Source: an uncultured Kordia sp. (lineage in GTDB: Bacteria; Bacteroidota; Bacteroidia; Flavobacteriales; Flavobacteriaceae). From it: a stretch of DNA of 64,000 nucleotides. Both the position numbers and the translations under genes were made by a program. Each line of letters opens with the position of its first letter. The stretch's first letter is position 1. This document shows, piece by piece, positions 42,759 to 51,301 of the stretch. The notes beneath the pieces are model-generated. The model was given only the letters and a program-made list of their open reading frames with translations. It was not told the origin of the DNA and did not search any database. The DNA is taken from contig NZ_CANMEZ010000015.1 in the NCBI RefSeq assembly GCF_947496985.1, positions 1 through 64,000 on the forward strand, written 5' to 3'.

Positions 42759-44206
42759 TCTACACTTGATTTAAGTTCATAATTTTTATTCAAAATTGCT
42801 TCAGAAATCTGATAGTATTCTGTTATTGAAATTGAAACAAATTTTATAAAATCTCCTGCTTTTGCAAAACATGGATTTTGTTTGTTTACATCAAAAAAAC
42901 TGATAGGTGAATTTCCTAAAATTTGCCATCCTCCAGGACTTGATTTTGGATAGATTCCTGTTTGCATTCCACCAATGCCAACAGCTCCTTTTTTGACCTC
43001 TAATCTTGGTGTTGATTTTCGATCTATATGAAGTCGCTTATCTAGTCCTCCTAAATATAAAAATCCAGGTAAAAAACCTATAGAGAAAATTTGATATTTT
43101 GGACTCGTATGAAGTTGTATAATTTCATTAATTGAGAGCTTGTTTTTTTGTGCTATTTCATCCAAGTCAATTCCAAAATTTATATCGTAACACACAGGAA
43201 CTTCCCAACAGTATCGAGTTTCCGTCTGAATTTTATCAGATTCAAGTAAAAACAGTCGTTCCAACAAATGTTGGAGTGTTCTAAAATTGACATTTAACTC
43301 ATCATAAATCATTAACAATGAATTGTTTGACTGTATTAACTCAACTATTACTTTAATATCAAATTTTATGATTTTTTTCTTAAATTCCAACACCTTATTT
43401 AGTACACTAGAAGTCATTTCTGATTCCCAAGTTACTAAAACTCCTGAATTTCCATATGGTTTATAGTTTGGAAATGTTGTTCTTGCACCCTTTTTTTTAG
43501 TATTAAAATGTGTATATATTTTTTGTACAATTTCGATCGCGTTAAGCGTATCTGAATGCACACAAAATGTATTCGATTTTAGTGTAACTTTTTTATTAGA
43601 AATTGTCTGTACTTTTTCTTCATTTTTTATGCAGGAAACATGTTGAACAATCTCCCCTATTTTTGTTAAAATTGCATTGTTTTTTTTACGTGAAACTAAA
43701 GTCAAATTATCATTGTAATTACGATCGGCAAATGCTTCATAATAGATTTCAAAATTTTGTTTCAATGCTAACTTTTCTATGACAGAATTATACGGAATAT
43801 AGAGTTTATATTTGTCTTTATATTCTGAAATTGCTTTAAGAAAAAGTTGTGCTTTTTCTTCACTTTTTGCCACATCATTATACAATGCTCCATGTGGTTT
43901 TATATGTGTGATTTTTGCATCATGCAAAGCAACTATTTCTTCTAAATTTATGATTTGTTTTTGAATCGCTTTTATAAATTCGGCTTCAGCCATATCGACA
44001 GAAATACGTCCAAAATTTTCACGATCTGGATACGAAGGATGTGCACCAATATCTACTTGATATTTTTTTGCTAATGCAACTACTTCATGCATCGTTTCCT
44101 GATCACCTGCATGTCCACCACAAGCAATATTACACGCATTGATATACGGCATAAGAATTTCCTCATTGTCTACGCCTTCTCCAACATCACAGTTTATGTG
44201 TATCAT
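42752..44206 (-). CDS. Fused 5-oxoprolinase subunits A and B (PxpA-PxpB)
   Basis: This 484-residue protein joins two normally separate subunits. Residues 1-240 are PxpA (LamB/YcsF family), with INCDVGEG, the acid-histidine motif CGGHAGDQ and DIGAHPSYPD. Residues 245-484 are PxpB/KipI, with GNSGVLV at the start, then FSIGFLPGFLYLGG, RKSTPRLEVKKGAVGIGG and SPGGWQILG. The linker keeps both domains complete. Together with pxpC it makes a full ATP-dependent 5-oxoprolinase. The Nramp-like gene 90 bases upstream probably belongs to the operon. Confidence 0.9.
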   Translation of the reverse strand: MIHINCDVGEGVDNEEILMPYINACNIACGGHAGDQETMHEVVALAKKYQVDIGAHPSYPDRENFGRISVDMAEAEFIKAIQKQIINLEEIVALHDAKITHIKPHGALYNDVAKSEEKAQLFLKAISEYKDKYKLYIPYNSVIEKLALKQNFEIYYEAFADRNYNDNLTLVSRKKNNAILTKIGEIVQHVSCIKNEEKVQTISNKKVTLKSNTFCVHSDTLNAIEIVQKIYTHFNTKKKGARTTFPNYKPYGNSGVLVTWESEMTSSVLNKVLEFKKKIIKFDIKVIVELIQSNNSLLMIYDELNVNFRTLQHLLERLFLLESDKIQTETRYCWEVPVCYDINFGIDLDEIAQKNKLSINEIIQLHTSPKYQIFSIGFLPGFLYLGGLDKRLHIDRKSTPRLEVKKGAVGIGGMQTGIYPKSSPGGWQILGNSPISFFDVNKQNPCFAKAGDFIKFVSISITEYYQISEAILNKNYELKSSVEW

Positions 44207-44295
44207 TTTTTAGAAATAAGAGTCTAAATCAGTTAGTTTTTAGATATCGTCAACTTTATATATTTTCCCTAAAGTTCAGGTAGTTTTTCTTTCAT

Positions 44296-45486
44296 TTAAA
44301 ATACACTTATGATTCCTTTGATTCCTAAAATAAGTGTAATCAGAATGATACAAATTGCCAATATGTTTTGAAAGAGTGTATTTTTGAATTCTCCTAAAAC
44401 ATTGGCTTTGTTTACAATCCATACTAAGAAAATTGCAACAATTGGTAATAATAAACCGTTCGCAACTTGTGCAAATGTGATAATTTCTACAGGATTGAGT
44501 TTTAATGACGAAAACACAACTCCGAGGATTAGTATAATTGCCCAAACTGCACGAAATCTATTGTCTTTAAGTGTTCCTTTCCATCCAAAACAACTTTTTG
44601 CAACGTATGCAGCCGCTAAAGGCGCTGTGATTGCTGATGTTATTCCTGCTGCAAACAAACCTAATCCGAGTAAATATTTAGCGTATTCACCATATAATGG
44701 CTCTAACCCTTTAGCTAAGTCAAAAGCATTGTTAATGTCTCCACCTGTGGTTGCTGTAGCAGCAATAATGATTGCCATTGAGACTATTCCGCCAAGGATA
44801 ATAGAAATCATTGTATCTTTTCGAGCTGTAGTTAAATCTTCTTTTGTTTTCCACTTTTCTTTGACTAATGAAGCATGTAAAAATAGATTGTATGGAACCA
44901 CCGTCGTTCCGATCAAACCAATAATAATCAACATATTATCTTTTGGAATTGTAGGCGTAAATGTTCCTTTTAGAATCGCAATTATATCTGGTTTTGTTAG
45001 AATTGCTGTGATTAGAAACGATATACTCATGATCAATACTAAAGCAACTAAACTGCGTTCTAATACTTTATAGTTTCCTATAAATAGTAATAGAAATGCA
45101 ATCATTCCGATCATCATAGGGTATAATATTGCGTTTGTTTCGCCAAATACTCGCATTCCTAAAGAAGCGCCACTTATGTTTCCTGCTTCGTATGCAGCAT
45201 TTCCTATGACAATGGCACCTAATATTAAGAAAATCGCTAAGTTTCGTAATAATGGACTTTTTATTTGTCCTTTGATGACTTCTGCTAATCCTTTTTGCGT
45301 AATAATTCCTGTTCGTGCTGCCATTTCTTGCAATACAATTGTAGCAATGATTGATAGTAGCATTGCCCAAAGTAAACTATACCCAAATTGTACACCTGCT
45401 TTTGTACAAACTGTTACCGTTCCGGGTCCGATAAACGCTGCAGCAACTAAAGTTCCTGGTCCTATATTTTTAATCCATTTGAACAT
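44296..45486 (-). CDS. Nramp-related transporter of the pxp operon
   Basis: The 396-residue protein has about 11 TM helices and the Nramp fold. The metal-binding DPGN motif of helix 1 is replaced (FIGPGTVTVCTKAG) and the helix 6 MPH motif reads VVPYNLFLHASL. True Mn/Fe transporters need those Asp, Asn and Met residues, so a metal substrate is doubtful. In Bacillus subtilis the ycsG gene takes the same place beside kipI-kipA-ycsF, so the link with 5-oxoprolinase is old. Uptake of 5-oxoproline or a related substrate is possible. The start overlaps the end of the DUF2891 gene. Confidence 0.85.
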   Translation of the reverse strand: MFKWIKNIGPGTLVAAAFIGPGTVTVCTKAGVQFGYSLLWAMLLSIIATIVLQEMAARTGIITQKGLAEVIKGQIKSPLLRNLAIFLILGAIVIGNAAYEAGNISGASLGMRVFGETNAILYPMMIGMIAFLLLFIGNYKVLERSLVALVLIMSISFLITAILTKPDIIAILKGTFTPTIPKDNMLIIIGLIGTTVVPYNLFLHASLVKEKWKTKEDLTTARKDTMISIILGGIVSMAIIIAATATTGGDINNAFDLAKGLEPLYGEYAKYLLGLGLFAAGITSAITAPLAAAYVAKSCFGWKGTLKDNRFRAVWAIILILGVVFSSLKLNPVEIITFAQVANGLLLPIVAIFLVWIVNKANVLGEFKNTLFQNILAICIILITLILGIKGIISVF

Positions 45487-46639
45487 CCGCAGCCGTATTT
45501 AAAGCATAAATAGCAAATGAACCCAACCAATGTGTCCCTTCATAGTTATCGTCTACAATGCTTGGTAATGAATAGTTTATATGTTGATTAGCAATATTTT
45601 TCAAATGTGCATATTCAGGAAATTGATTAACAATTCCGTATAAACACCAAGCTCTACTAAAGTTAACACCGTCTAAATGCACTAGTTTTCCATCGGTTCT
45701 GTCTGATACTTTTCCTTGTGCCAATTGAAAATCTTTGTCTGCTAATTGTGGTAAAAATGTATGTAGCCATGTTTTGAATTCTTCTTTTGGCAAAATTCTA
45801 CGCATGATGTCAGCTTCTTCCAAACAAGGTGATAGGAAGTCAAATCCGCTTGGTTCCCATGTTATAGGACAGTTTTGATCGTTTAGATAGAAATCTTTTG
45901 CTCTTTGCGTTATTACACTTTTTAAAGTGGTGTTTCCAACCGTTTTTGCATAATCATATGCAAAGGTAAGTCCGAAAGCTGTATTAGTGTGCTCTCCTAC
46001 TCTGATTGGATAGTTTAGTTTTGGTAAAAAATCTAAATATCCTTGCACAATGATATCTGTCATTGGTTGCAAATTAACTTCTAACGTACGTGCTAATGGA
46101 TCGTCCCATGTGTGTAATTCTTCTGCTAGTTTTAATAACCAAGCCCAACCATATGTGCGTTCAAATGATTTATTGTATTTTCCTTTGAAGTATAAAATTT
46201 CAGTTGCTATGTTTTCTTTTGAAATGTTTTGTGCTAGCTTCTCTCTAATTTCATCACTGTTTTCTAAATTCGGAAATTGTTTTAGTAATGTTATAAGTGA
46301 CCAATGTCCGTGAACAGATGAATGCCAATCAAAACAACCATAAAATGCTGGATGTAATGCTTTTGGCGATTGTAAATCTTCCTTGCTTCCAATGGTTTGA
46401 TTGAGTTTGTTAGGATATTCTTCTTGCATACAATGCAACGGCAACGCAGCTAAACGATTAGCTTCTGTAAGTGATAAGGTTGCTATTTTACTTGAAACCA
46501 TAGTTGTTGCTGCAGTGTTCGTTTTTTTAACAACTGCTTTTTCTTCTTTAGGTTTAGATTGACATTGTACGAATAGACAAATGAGCAAGAAGTAACTTAT
46601 TTTTTTCAATTTAGATAGTATTTTTGGTTGGAGCTTCAA
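45470..46639 (-). CDS. DUF2891 family protein
   Basis: The 389-residue protein has a lipoprotein-like signal (ISYFLLICLFVQCQSKP) and then an alpha-helical toroid-like domain. The family signature is clear: LAALPLHCMQEEYPNKLNQT, HPAFYGCFDWHSSVHGHW, and near the end GTHWLGSFAIYAL. The Cys-Asp-Trp-His pattern suggests an enzyme or sugar-binding site, but no activity is known to me. It overlaps the start of the Nramp-like gene by 17 bases, hence cotranscription with the pxp genes. Confidence 0.88.
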   Translation of the reverse strand: MKLQPKILSKLKKISYFLLICLFVQCQSKPKEEKAVVKKTNTAATTMVSSKIATLSLTEANRLAALPLHCMQEEYPNKLNQTIGSKEDLQSPKALHPAFYGCFDWHSSVHGHWSLITLLKQFPNLENSDEIREKLAQNISKENIATEILYFKGKYNKSFERTYGWAWLLKLAEELHTWDDPLARTLEVNLQPMTDIIVQGYLDFLPKLNYPIRVGEHTNTAFGLTFAYDYAKTVGNTTLKSVITQRAKDFYLNDQNCPITWEPSGFDFLSPCLEEADIMRRILPKEEFKTWLHTFLPQLADKDFQLAQGKVSDRTDGKLVHLDGVNFSRAWCLYGIVNQFPEYAHLKNIANQHINYSLPSIVDDNYEGTHWLGSFAIYALNTAADVQMD

Positions 46640-46702
46640 GATAGGAATTTCTTATTAGATTGTTGAATTGTTGATTTAATTATGTACTCTTTATAAACTA
46701 AA

Positions 46703-46725
46703 AAAGCGAGCATATAGCTCGCTTT
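46703..46725 (-). terminator. Terminator after the precursor at 46748
   Basis: AAAGCGAGC pairs with GCTCGCTTT around ATATA, with an A-run on the left that reads as a U-run on the minus strand. Confidence 0.8.
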
Positions 46726-46747
46726 CAAATAGTATAAATTTAATTTA

Positions 46748-46957
46748 TTAGCATATCCAAGCAGATAATCCACATAAGATTCCTACTGTGCATGCATCTG
46801 TATAACAGTTTGTTCTAATTTTTGAATAACATTCTCTACAACCAGAAGCTACTCGAGTTCCTACAGGTACAGGATTTGCCACTCCTCCGCTAACCTCTTC
46901 AAGATTAGATACTGCATTTTTGTTTAAGGATAGTTTTTTTAGATTCTTTTTTTTCAT
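46748..46957 (-). CDS. Lanthipeptide-type precursor
   Basis: The 69-residue peptide has leader MKKKNLKKLSLNKNAVSNL and motif EVSGG (cleavage near residue 24). A longer frame from 47035 would add 26 residues with no match to other leaders. The core VANPVPVGTRVASGCREC continues with five more cysteines or so (TNCYTDACTV, LCGL, WIC). It shares the NPV.AGT-like segment with the next gene, so they are paralogs. Confidence 0.78.
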   Translation of the reverse strand: MKKKNLKKLSLNKNAVSNLEEVSGGVANPVPVGTRVASGCRECYSKIRTNCYTDACTVGILCGLSAWIC

Positions 46958-47006
46958 CTGTTTATATTTAAGTTGATTATTTTTATGTACTAACTCAAAA
47001 GAAAAA

Positions 47007-47024
47007 AGCAAACCGAAGTTTGCT
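47007..47024 (-). terminator. Terminator after the precursor at 47044
   Basis: AGCAAAC and GTTTGCT pair around a CGAA tetraloop, with an A-run to the left. It separates the two paralogous precursors. Confidence 0.75.
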
Positions 47025-47043
47025 ATTCTAGGCATTTTAGTTC

Positions 47044-47289
47044 TTAAACACCTGCTGCTTGTGCTGCTCCAACTGGTGTAGCCTTGTCTTTACACGGAAC
47101 TGAAAAGTTTGGACAGTCGTTTCCTTTACATTGTGTGTTTCTTATAGAATCACAAATGTTACAGTTAGAAAGTACATTCGTTCCAGCTGCAACTGGATTT
47201 CCTACTTGCCAGTTTCCTCCACGTAAATGATCTAGTTTAGAAATTGCTCTTTTTTGTAATTTTAATTTACTTACATTCTTTTTTTTCAT
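47044..47289 (-). CDS. Lanthipeptide-type precursor, paralog of the one at 46748
   Basis: The 81-residue peptide has leader MKKKNVSKLKLQKRAISKL and motif HLRGG. The core has NPVAAGTNVLSNCNICDS, then three more cysteines (TQCKGNDCPN, PCKD) and an Ala/Gly-rich end without cysteine. It aligns with its neighbour over NP-V-x-x-GT and the first Cys pair and then diverges. It lies 230 bases downstream of the LytTR regulator gene on the same strand. Confidence 0.78.
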   Translation of the reverse strand: MKKKNVSKLKLQKRAISKLDHLRGGNWQVGNPVAAGTNVLSNCNICDSIRNTQCKGNDCPNFSVPCKDKATPVGAAQAAGV

Positions 47290-47522
47290 GATAATTAATT
47301 CTTAATGATTTAACTTAAAGATTCTGTTTTGGCAATTCAGTGATAAGGGAAGAACAACTATTATGAATTATATTATGAGCTATTAAAGCATACTATTTAA
47401 TAACAATTCTCCATGCTTCGCATTTATTTTGCATAGAAAACTTATCTCAATATTAGCTTGTTTTTCAGCTATTTGAAAAAAAATGTGATGAATGAATATT
47501 TTTTGTGACGAATGAAAAAGTG

Positions 47523-48404
47523 TTATTTTTCTTTCTCATTTAGATACATAAAGAAATCCTGTGTAAAACTTTTACTTACGGGAACTGTGTCTGTAGAATT
47601 TTCTAAACTCAGTAGCATCCGTTGTGAGTTTCCTTTATACGAAGTAACTTTTTGAAGATTTACATAATATTGACGATGACATTTGATAATGAAATCGTAT
47701 GAAGCTAATTTCTCTGCTATAAAACGCAATGGTGCGCGCAATAATTGAGGTTTTTTATCGCCTATAGAATAAATTTCCACATAATTGCCAGATGCTTTTA
47801 TATAACCTATTAAAGAAGGTGTAATTTCAATGCATTGATTGACTACTGGTGATTTTAGAATGATTTTTTTATCTGCAATAAATTGTTTTGTTTCTAAACA
47901 TGGTACAACGCTACTATTGGTTTTACTAAGCATCGTATTCGTGTATAATTTATCTAATAATATAGTAATCACAAATAGTGGAACACTAATCATTATTGAT
48001 CTTGGAATAGTTACAAATAGGTAGTAACTCGTTTCAACTTCACCAACATCCATCATAAAACGATGATAGGCTGTTCCTATAAAACCGGCAATACTCATTA
48101 TGCCAACAAGCAATAACCAATGATGATATGTTTTCCAAGGTCGTTTTTCGTTTGCAAATTTTAGTTTTTTAAATAGCAACCAATACAGTCCGTAAATAAC
48201 AAGTGCTGTGTTAATTCCATAACCAAGTTGAATGATTTGCATTGGAATTTCAAATTTAGGAATCGCTAAATAGTTATCGTACGGATCAAAAATGTATATA
48301 AAAGCCGTCAATACAATTCCTATAACAATAGCGAGTTTTAGATAATATGATTGATTATCTATGAGTTGATGTTTTTGCTGAAAGTAGTAGGTTAATTTCT
48401 TCAA
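47523..48404 (-). CDS. Membrane LytTR-type transcriptional regulator
   Basis: The 293-residue protein has four TM helices in the first 160 residues (for example LAIVIGIVLTAFIYIF, SIMISVPLFVITILL) and a LytTR DNA-binding domain at about 180-290 (ITPSLIGYIKASGNYVEIY, DFIIKCHRQYYVNLQKV, VPVSKSFTQDFF). There is no receiver domain, so it works as a one-component sensor in the membrane. LytTR regulators control peptide pheromone and bacteriocin genes in Gram-positive bacteria. This gene lies between precursors at 47044 and 48608, all on the minus strand. Confidence 0.88.
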   Translation of the reverse strand: MKKLTYYFQQKHQLIDNQSYYLKLAIVIGIVLTAFIYIFDPYDNYLAIPKFEIPMQIIQLGYGINTALVIYGLYWLLFKKLKFANEKRPWKTYHHWLLLVGIMSIAGFIGTAYHRFMMDVGEVETSYYLFVTIPRSIMISVPLFVITILLDKLYTNTMLSKTNSSVVPCLETKQFIADKKIILKSPVVNQCIEITPSLIGYIKASGNYVEIYSIGDKKPQLLRAPLRFIAEKLASYDFIIKCHRQYYVNLQKVTSYKGNSQRMLLSLENSTDTVPVSKSFTQDFFMYLNEKEK

Positions 48405-48522
48405 AGCTTTTATAGTAAGATTATAGATGCTTCTTCAATTTACAAAATTGTTTCCACCCTTTATAGTATTTCCCCTACTTTTTGTGACCAAATATGTCTT
48501 TATGTGATGAATCTCCATAAAA

Positions 48523-48560
48523 AAAGTATTCAAAATCGTATATCTGATCTTGAATACTTT
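48523..48560 (-). terminator. Terminator after the precursor at 48608
   Basis: AAAGTATTCAA pairs with TTGAATACTTT around a 16-base loop, with a long A-run on the left. Other bases of the gap 48405-48522 show no gene. Confidence 0.75.
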
Positions 48561-48607
48561 ACTACTGTAATAACGTTTATATGTGAATTAATAAGTATTA
48601 TTAAATA

Positions 48608-48826
48608 TTAACAGTAATAAACACAACTTTTACTCGGTATGTAATTATCTGTATTTGTTTTATCATCTGTCATGTCTGAAGTTGGATCAGTAGTGATGAC
48701 ATCACAGGTTGCTCTTGGATTGTTCGGATCACTTTCTAAGTCTGTTCCTCCTTGTATATTTTTTATGCTAGATAGTTTTACAATTTTTGTTTTATTTAAT
48801 TTTAATACGTGCAATCGTTTTTTCAT
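48608..48826 (-). CDS. Lanthipeptide-type precursor with Asp/Thr-rich core
   Basis: The 72-residue peptide has leader MKKRLHVLKLNKTKIVKLSS and motif IQGG. The core is acidic and rich in Thr and Asp (TDLESDPNNPR, TTDPTSDMTDDKTNTD) with three cysteines (TCDV near its start, SCVYYC at the end). The composition resembles the core at 5577. The gene lies 113 bases downstream of the TPR-AraC regulator gene, on the same strand. Confidence 0.72.
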   Translation of the reverse strand: MKKRLHVLKLNKTKIVKLSSIKNIQGGTDLESDPNNPRATCDVITTDPTSDMTDDKTNTDNYIPSKSCVYYC

Positions 48827-48901
48827 ATGTATGGTTTTTTTGAATTTTGCAATGAAACTATAAAAATTACAGTGTATTAAGGTAATATTTTTACATGATA
48901 A

Positions 48902-48918
48902 ACTACATATTCATGAAT
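48902..48918. repeat. 17-bp repeat with ATTCATGAAT palindrome, downstream copy
   Basis: ACTACATATTCATGAAT occurs here and again at 50782-50798, on either side of the TPR-AraC regulator gene. The palindrome is 48909-48918. A hairpin (AAACTACA/TGTAGTTT, 48900-48927) includes it. Confidence 0.65.
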
Positions 48919-48938
48919 CTGTAGTTTTTTATATGAAT

Positions 48939-50660
48939 TTAGGAAGCTTGATTTGCTTTTTTTAATTGTCTAATGAAATAAGATGGTTTAATTCCTTTTA
49001 GATTGTAGAATGCTTTTGAAAACGATTGTACATTGTTAAAACCAACTTCTGCTGCAATTGCTTTGATAGTGTATCGTATGTATGTTGGATTGTTTTGAAG
49101 CTGTTCTATACTATATTCAATTCGTAATTGATTGATATAATTTGAAAAAGAGCACTTTTTATAATGGTTTACTATTTTAGATAAATAGTTTGGATTCGTT
49201 GTAAACTCCTTGGCTAAGGAATTGAGCGTAATTTCATTGGATGTAAAGACAGCTTTTGCTTCAAATGTTTCTAGTTTTTGTAATACATTTTCAATAACAT
49301 CTTCTGGAACTGCAATTTTTTGGGCTTTTTTAGATTGATTTTGAGAGCTTTTTTTCGTTTTTGAAGAGTTAATAGCATCGTTAAACCGAAGTTGATATAT
49401 TTTTTGCTTTCGATATTGTATCGTAAATCCAATTCCTAACAATAAAATGAACACAAATAATATCATCACAATCGTATTGAATCGTTCTTTTTGTTGCTGC
49501 TTTTGTGAAAGTATGTCTTCTTTTTCTGCTTTCAATTTGGGAATATCATATCCTTTAAAAATTAACTTGTTTAAATACAATTCATCTGCTTTTAGAATGC
49601 TGTCCACTTTTATCATTTGATTTTTATAGATCAACTGATTTTCTAAATCGTTTTTACTTTTATAATAATTATCTAAACGTACATAAGCTTTACGTGTAAT
49701 TGGAAAGATGGATTGTGTTTTTTGAAAGATAGAATCTACTTTTTTATAGTATTCAATAGCTTGTTGTTCTTGGTTAGTAGCAGCATACATTTCACCTGAA
49801 TAATAATACATAAAGACTAATTTATCATCGTCTTGAACATTTTCGAAGTATGGAGTGTATTTTGAAATACTGTCTATTGCTGTTTGATATGCTTTTCTAT
49901 GAAACTGTGTAACTCCTTGATTGAATCCAAAATGATTTTTATATGATTCTTGTTTTAAACGAACTGCTTCATTATATCCAAATGTATTGTAATAACTAGC
50001 AGAATCTACTTGTTGAATATCATTAAATATATTTGCCAATGCTGTAATTGAGTTTAGGTATTTCCGTGCATTTATCTTTTCCTTATTTTCTTGACAATAG
50101 ACAAAGTTTTTTTTGTACAACTCTATTGCTTCTTCTGTGTTTCCTGTACGTCTTTTTACAACGCCTAAATTATAATTAGCACGCGCTACCATTCCTTTTT
50201 GATCAAATTTTAGTGCATAATTATAAAATTCAAGGTAATTGTCTAATGCACGCTGATAAGCTCGTTTTTGATAATAAAAATCTCCTTTTTTTTCATAAGC
50301 AATTGCTGGATAATATGTATTTGGATTTTTAATCGTCATCGCAATAATACTATCACTATACGCCAATACATATTCGTCTGCATGCGTTACGGATAACATA
50401 CGATATGCTTGAAGTGTTCTGGAAATATTGTCTTCATTTTTAGCTTTTTCCAAAAAGCATTCGGCAAAGAAAATTTTTTCTTGCTGTGTTTTAGCATCTG
50501 AAAACATGTTATCAATTTCATTGTAGTCTTTACCTTCTAAATGTGTATCAACTGTTGCATTTTCACAATTATAGCAGAAAAAACACACTAACAGTAAAAA
50601 AGATTGAAAACTAATTTCTTGAAGTTGAAATTGATTTTTCTTTATAAAATTTAGTTTCAA
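48939..50660 (-). CDS. Membrane-anchored TPR-AraC family transcriptional regulator
   Basis: The 573-residue protein has an N-terminal export segment with a possible lipobox (FLLLVCFFCYNCEN), TPR-like repeats over about 45-370 (RALDNYLEFYNYALKF, GNTEEAIELYKKNF), a TM helix at about 395-415 (TIVMILFVFILLLGIGFTI), a basic linker and an AraC-type domain in the last 105 residues (IKAIAAEVGFNNVQSFSKAFY). It is the third such regulator in the window, set between the precursors at 48608 and 50928. The repeated ATTCATGAAT sites flank the gene. Confidence 0.85.
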   Translation of the reverse strand: MKLNFIKKNQFQLQEISFQSFLLLVCFFCYNCENATVDTHLEGKDYNEIDNMFSDAKTQQEKIFFAECFLEKAKNEDNISRTLQAYRMLSVTHADEYVLAYSDSIIAMTIKNPNTYYPAIAYEKKGDFYYQKRAYQRALDNYLEFYNYALKFDQKGMVARANYNLGVVKRRTGNTEEAIELYKKNFVYCQENKEKINARKYLNSITALANIFNDIQQVDSASYYNTFGYNEAVRLKQESYKNHFGFNQGVTQFHRKAYQTAIDSISKYTPYFENVQDDDKLVFMYYYSGEMYAATNQEQQAIEYYKKVDSIFQKTQSIFPITRKAYVRLDNYYKSKNDLENQLIYKNQMIKVDSILKADELYLNKLIFKGYDIPKLKAEKEDILSQKQQQKERFNTIVMILFVFILLLGIGFTIQYRKQKIYQLRFNDAINSSKTKKSSQNQSKKAQKIAVPEDVIENVLQKLETFEAKAVFTSNEITLNSLAKEFTTNPNYLSKIVNHYKKCSFSNYINQLRIEYSIEQLQNNPTYIRYTIKAIAAEVGFNNVQSFSKAFYNLKGIKPSYFIRQLKKANQAS

Positions 50661-50767
50661 GATGGTAGTTTTTTTAGTTAGAGAACTCGTTTAACCTTTT
50701 TGTATTTAAATGAGTTCTGATAAAAAATGATAACTAAAAGTACTGTTTTTTGAAGAAAAAAATACAG

Positions 50768-50798
50768 ATTCATGAATTCATACTACATATTCATGAAT
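50768..50798. promoter_or_regulatory. Two ATTCATGAAT palindromes upstream of the TPR-AraC gene
   Basis: Exact palindromes lie at 50768-50777 and 50789-50798, two DNA turns apart (21 bases). The second is inside the 17-mer repeated at 48902. They stand between the regulator gene and the divergent precursor at 50928, so they could be operator sites for either. Confidence 0.5.
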
Positions 50799-50927
50799 GT
50801 TACCTACTATGTTTTGTATGTCTATAGTATGAATTGTTGCTTTGTAAGGCATTGATTTAATGCGCTTAGACACAAACAGTAAGTGTCATAAATTGTTTAC
50901 TGTTGCATTAACTATAAAAATTTTATC

Positions 50928-51155
50928 ATGAAAAAAAACATTTTAAACATCGGAACTGTTTTAAACAAGGAAGAACAAAGAAAAATTAATGGAGGTGACG
51001 GTTTGACAAATCTTCAAGAATATTGTGCATCACTTTCTATCGTATATCATTCATTGACTAATGATCCTGAAGGCGATGGAATTAGTCCTGAGAATGACTC
51101 GTTAGCAACGCAAACATTGATACAATGGAATAAGCATTGTATAGGTGTTAACTAA
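50928..51155 (+). CDS. ComC-type double-glycine peptide
   Basis: The 75-residue peptide has leader MKKNILNIGTVLNKEEQRKI ending in INGG, typical of bacteriocin or pheromone peptides cut by a C39 peptidase. The 51-residue core begins DGLTNLQEYCASL and has only two cysteines, one near the start and one near the end (KHCIGVN), which could form one disulfide. It is divergent from the TPR-AraC regulator gene. It may be a signal, since the core lacks features of modified RiPPs. Confidence 0.75.
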   Translation: MKKNILNIGTVLNKEEQRKINGGDGLTNLQEYCASLSIVYHSLTNDPEGDGISPENDSLATQTLIQWNKHCIGVN

Positions 51156-51195
51156 TATGTATTAGTATTCTATAAGATTGAGAATACTATATAAA

Positions 51196-51229
51196 GTAAA
51201 GACTTTGGGAAGTACTCCAGAGTCTTTAC
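51196..51229 (+). terminator. Terminator-like hairpin after the peptide at 50928
   Basis: GTAAAGACTTTGG pairs with CCAGAGTCTTTAC (one G-T pair) around an 8-base loop. There is no T-run. Its position between two peptide genes suggests termination. Confidence 0.55.
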
Positions 51230-51301
51230 CGTATAAAAAAGAATATCACGGTGATTATTTCATCATTTATTAACCAATAATATTTTAAAAAACGTACTAC
51301 C

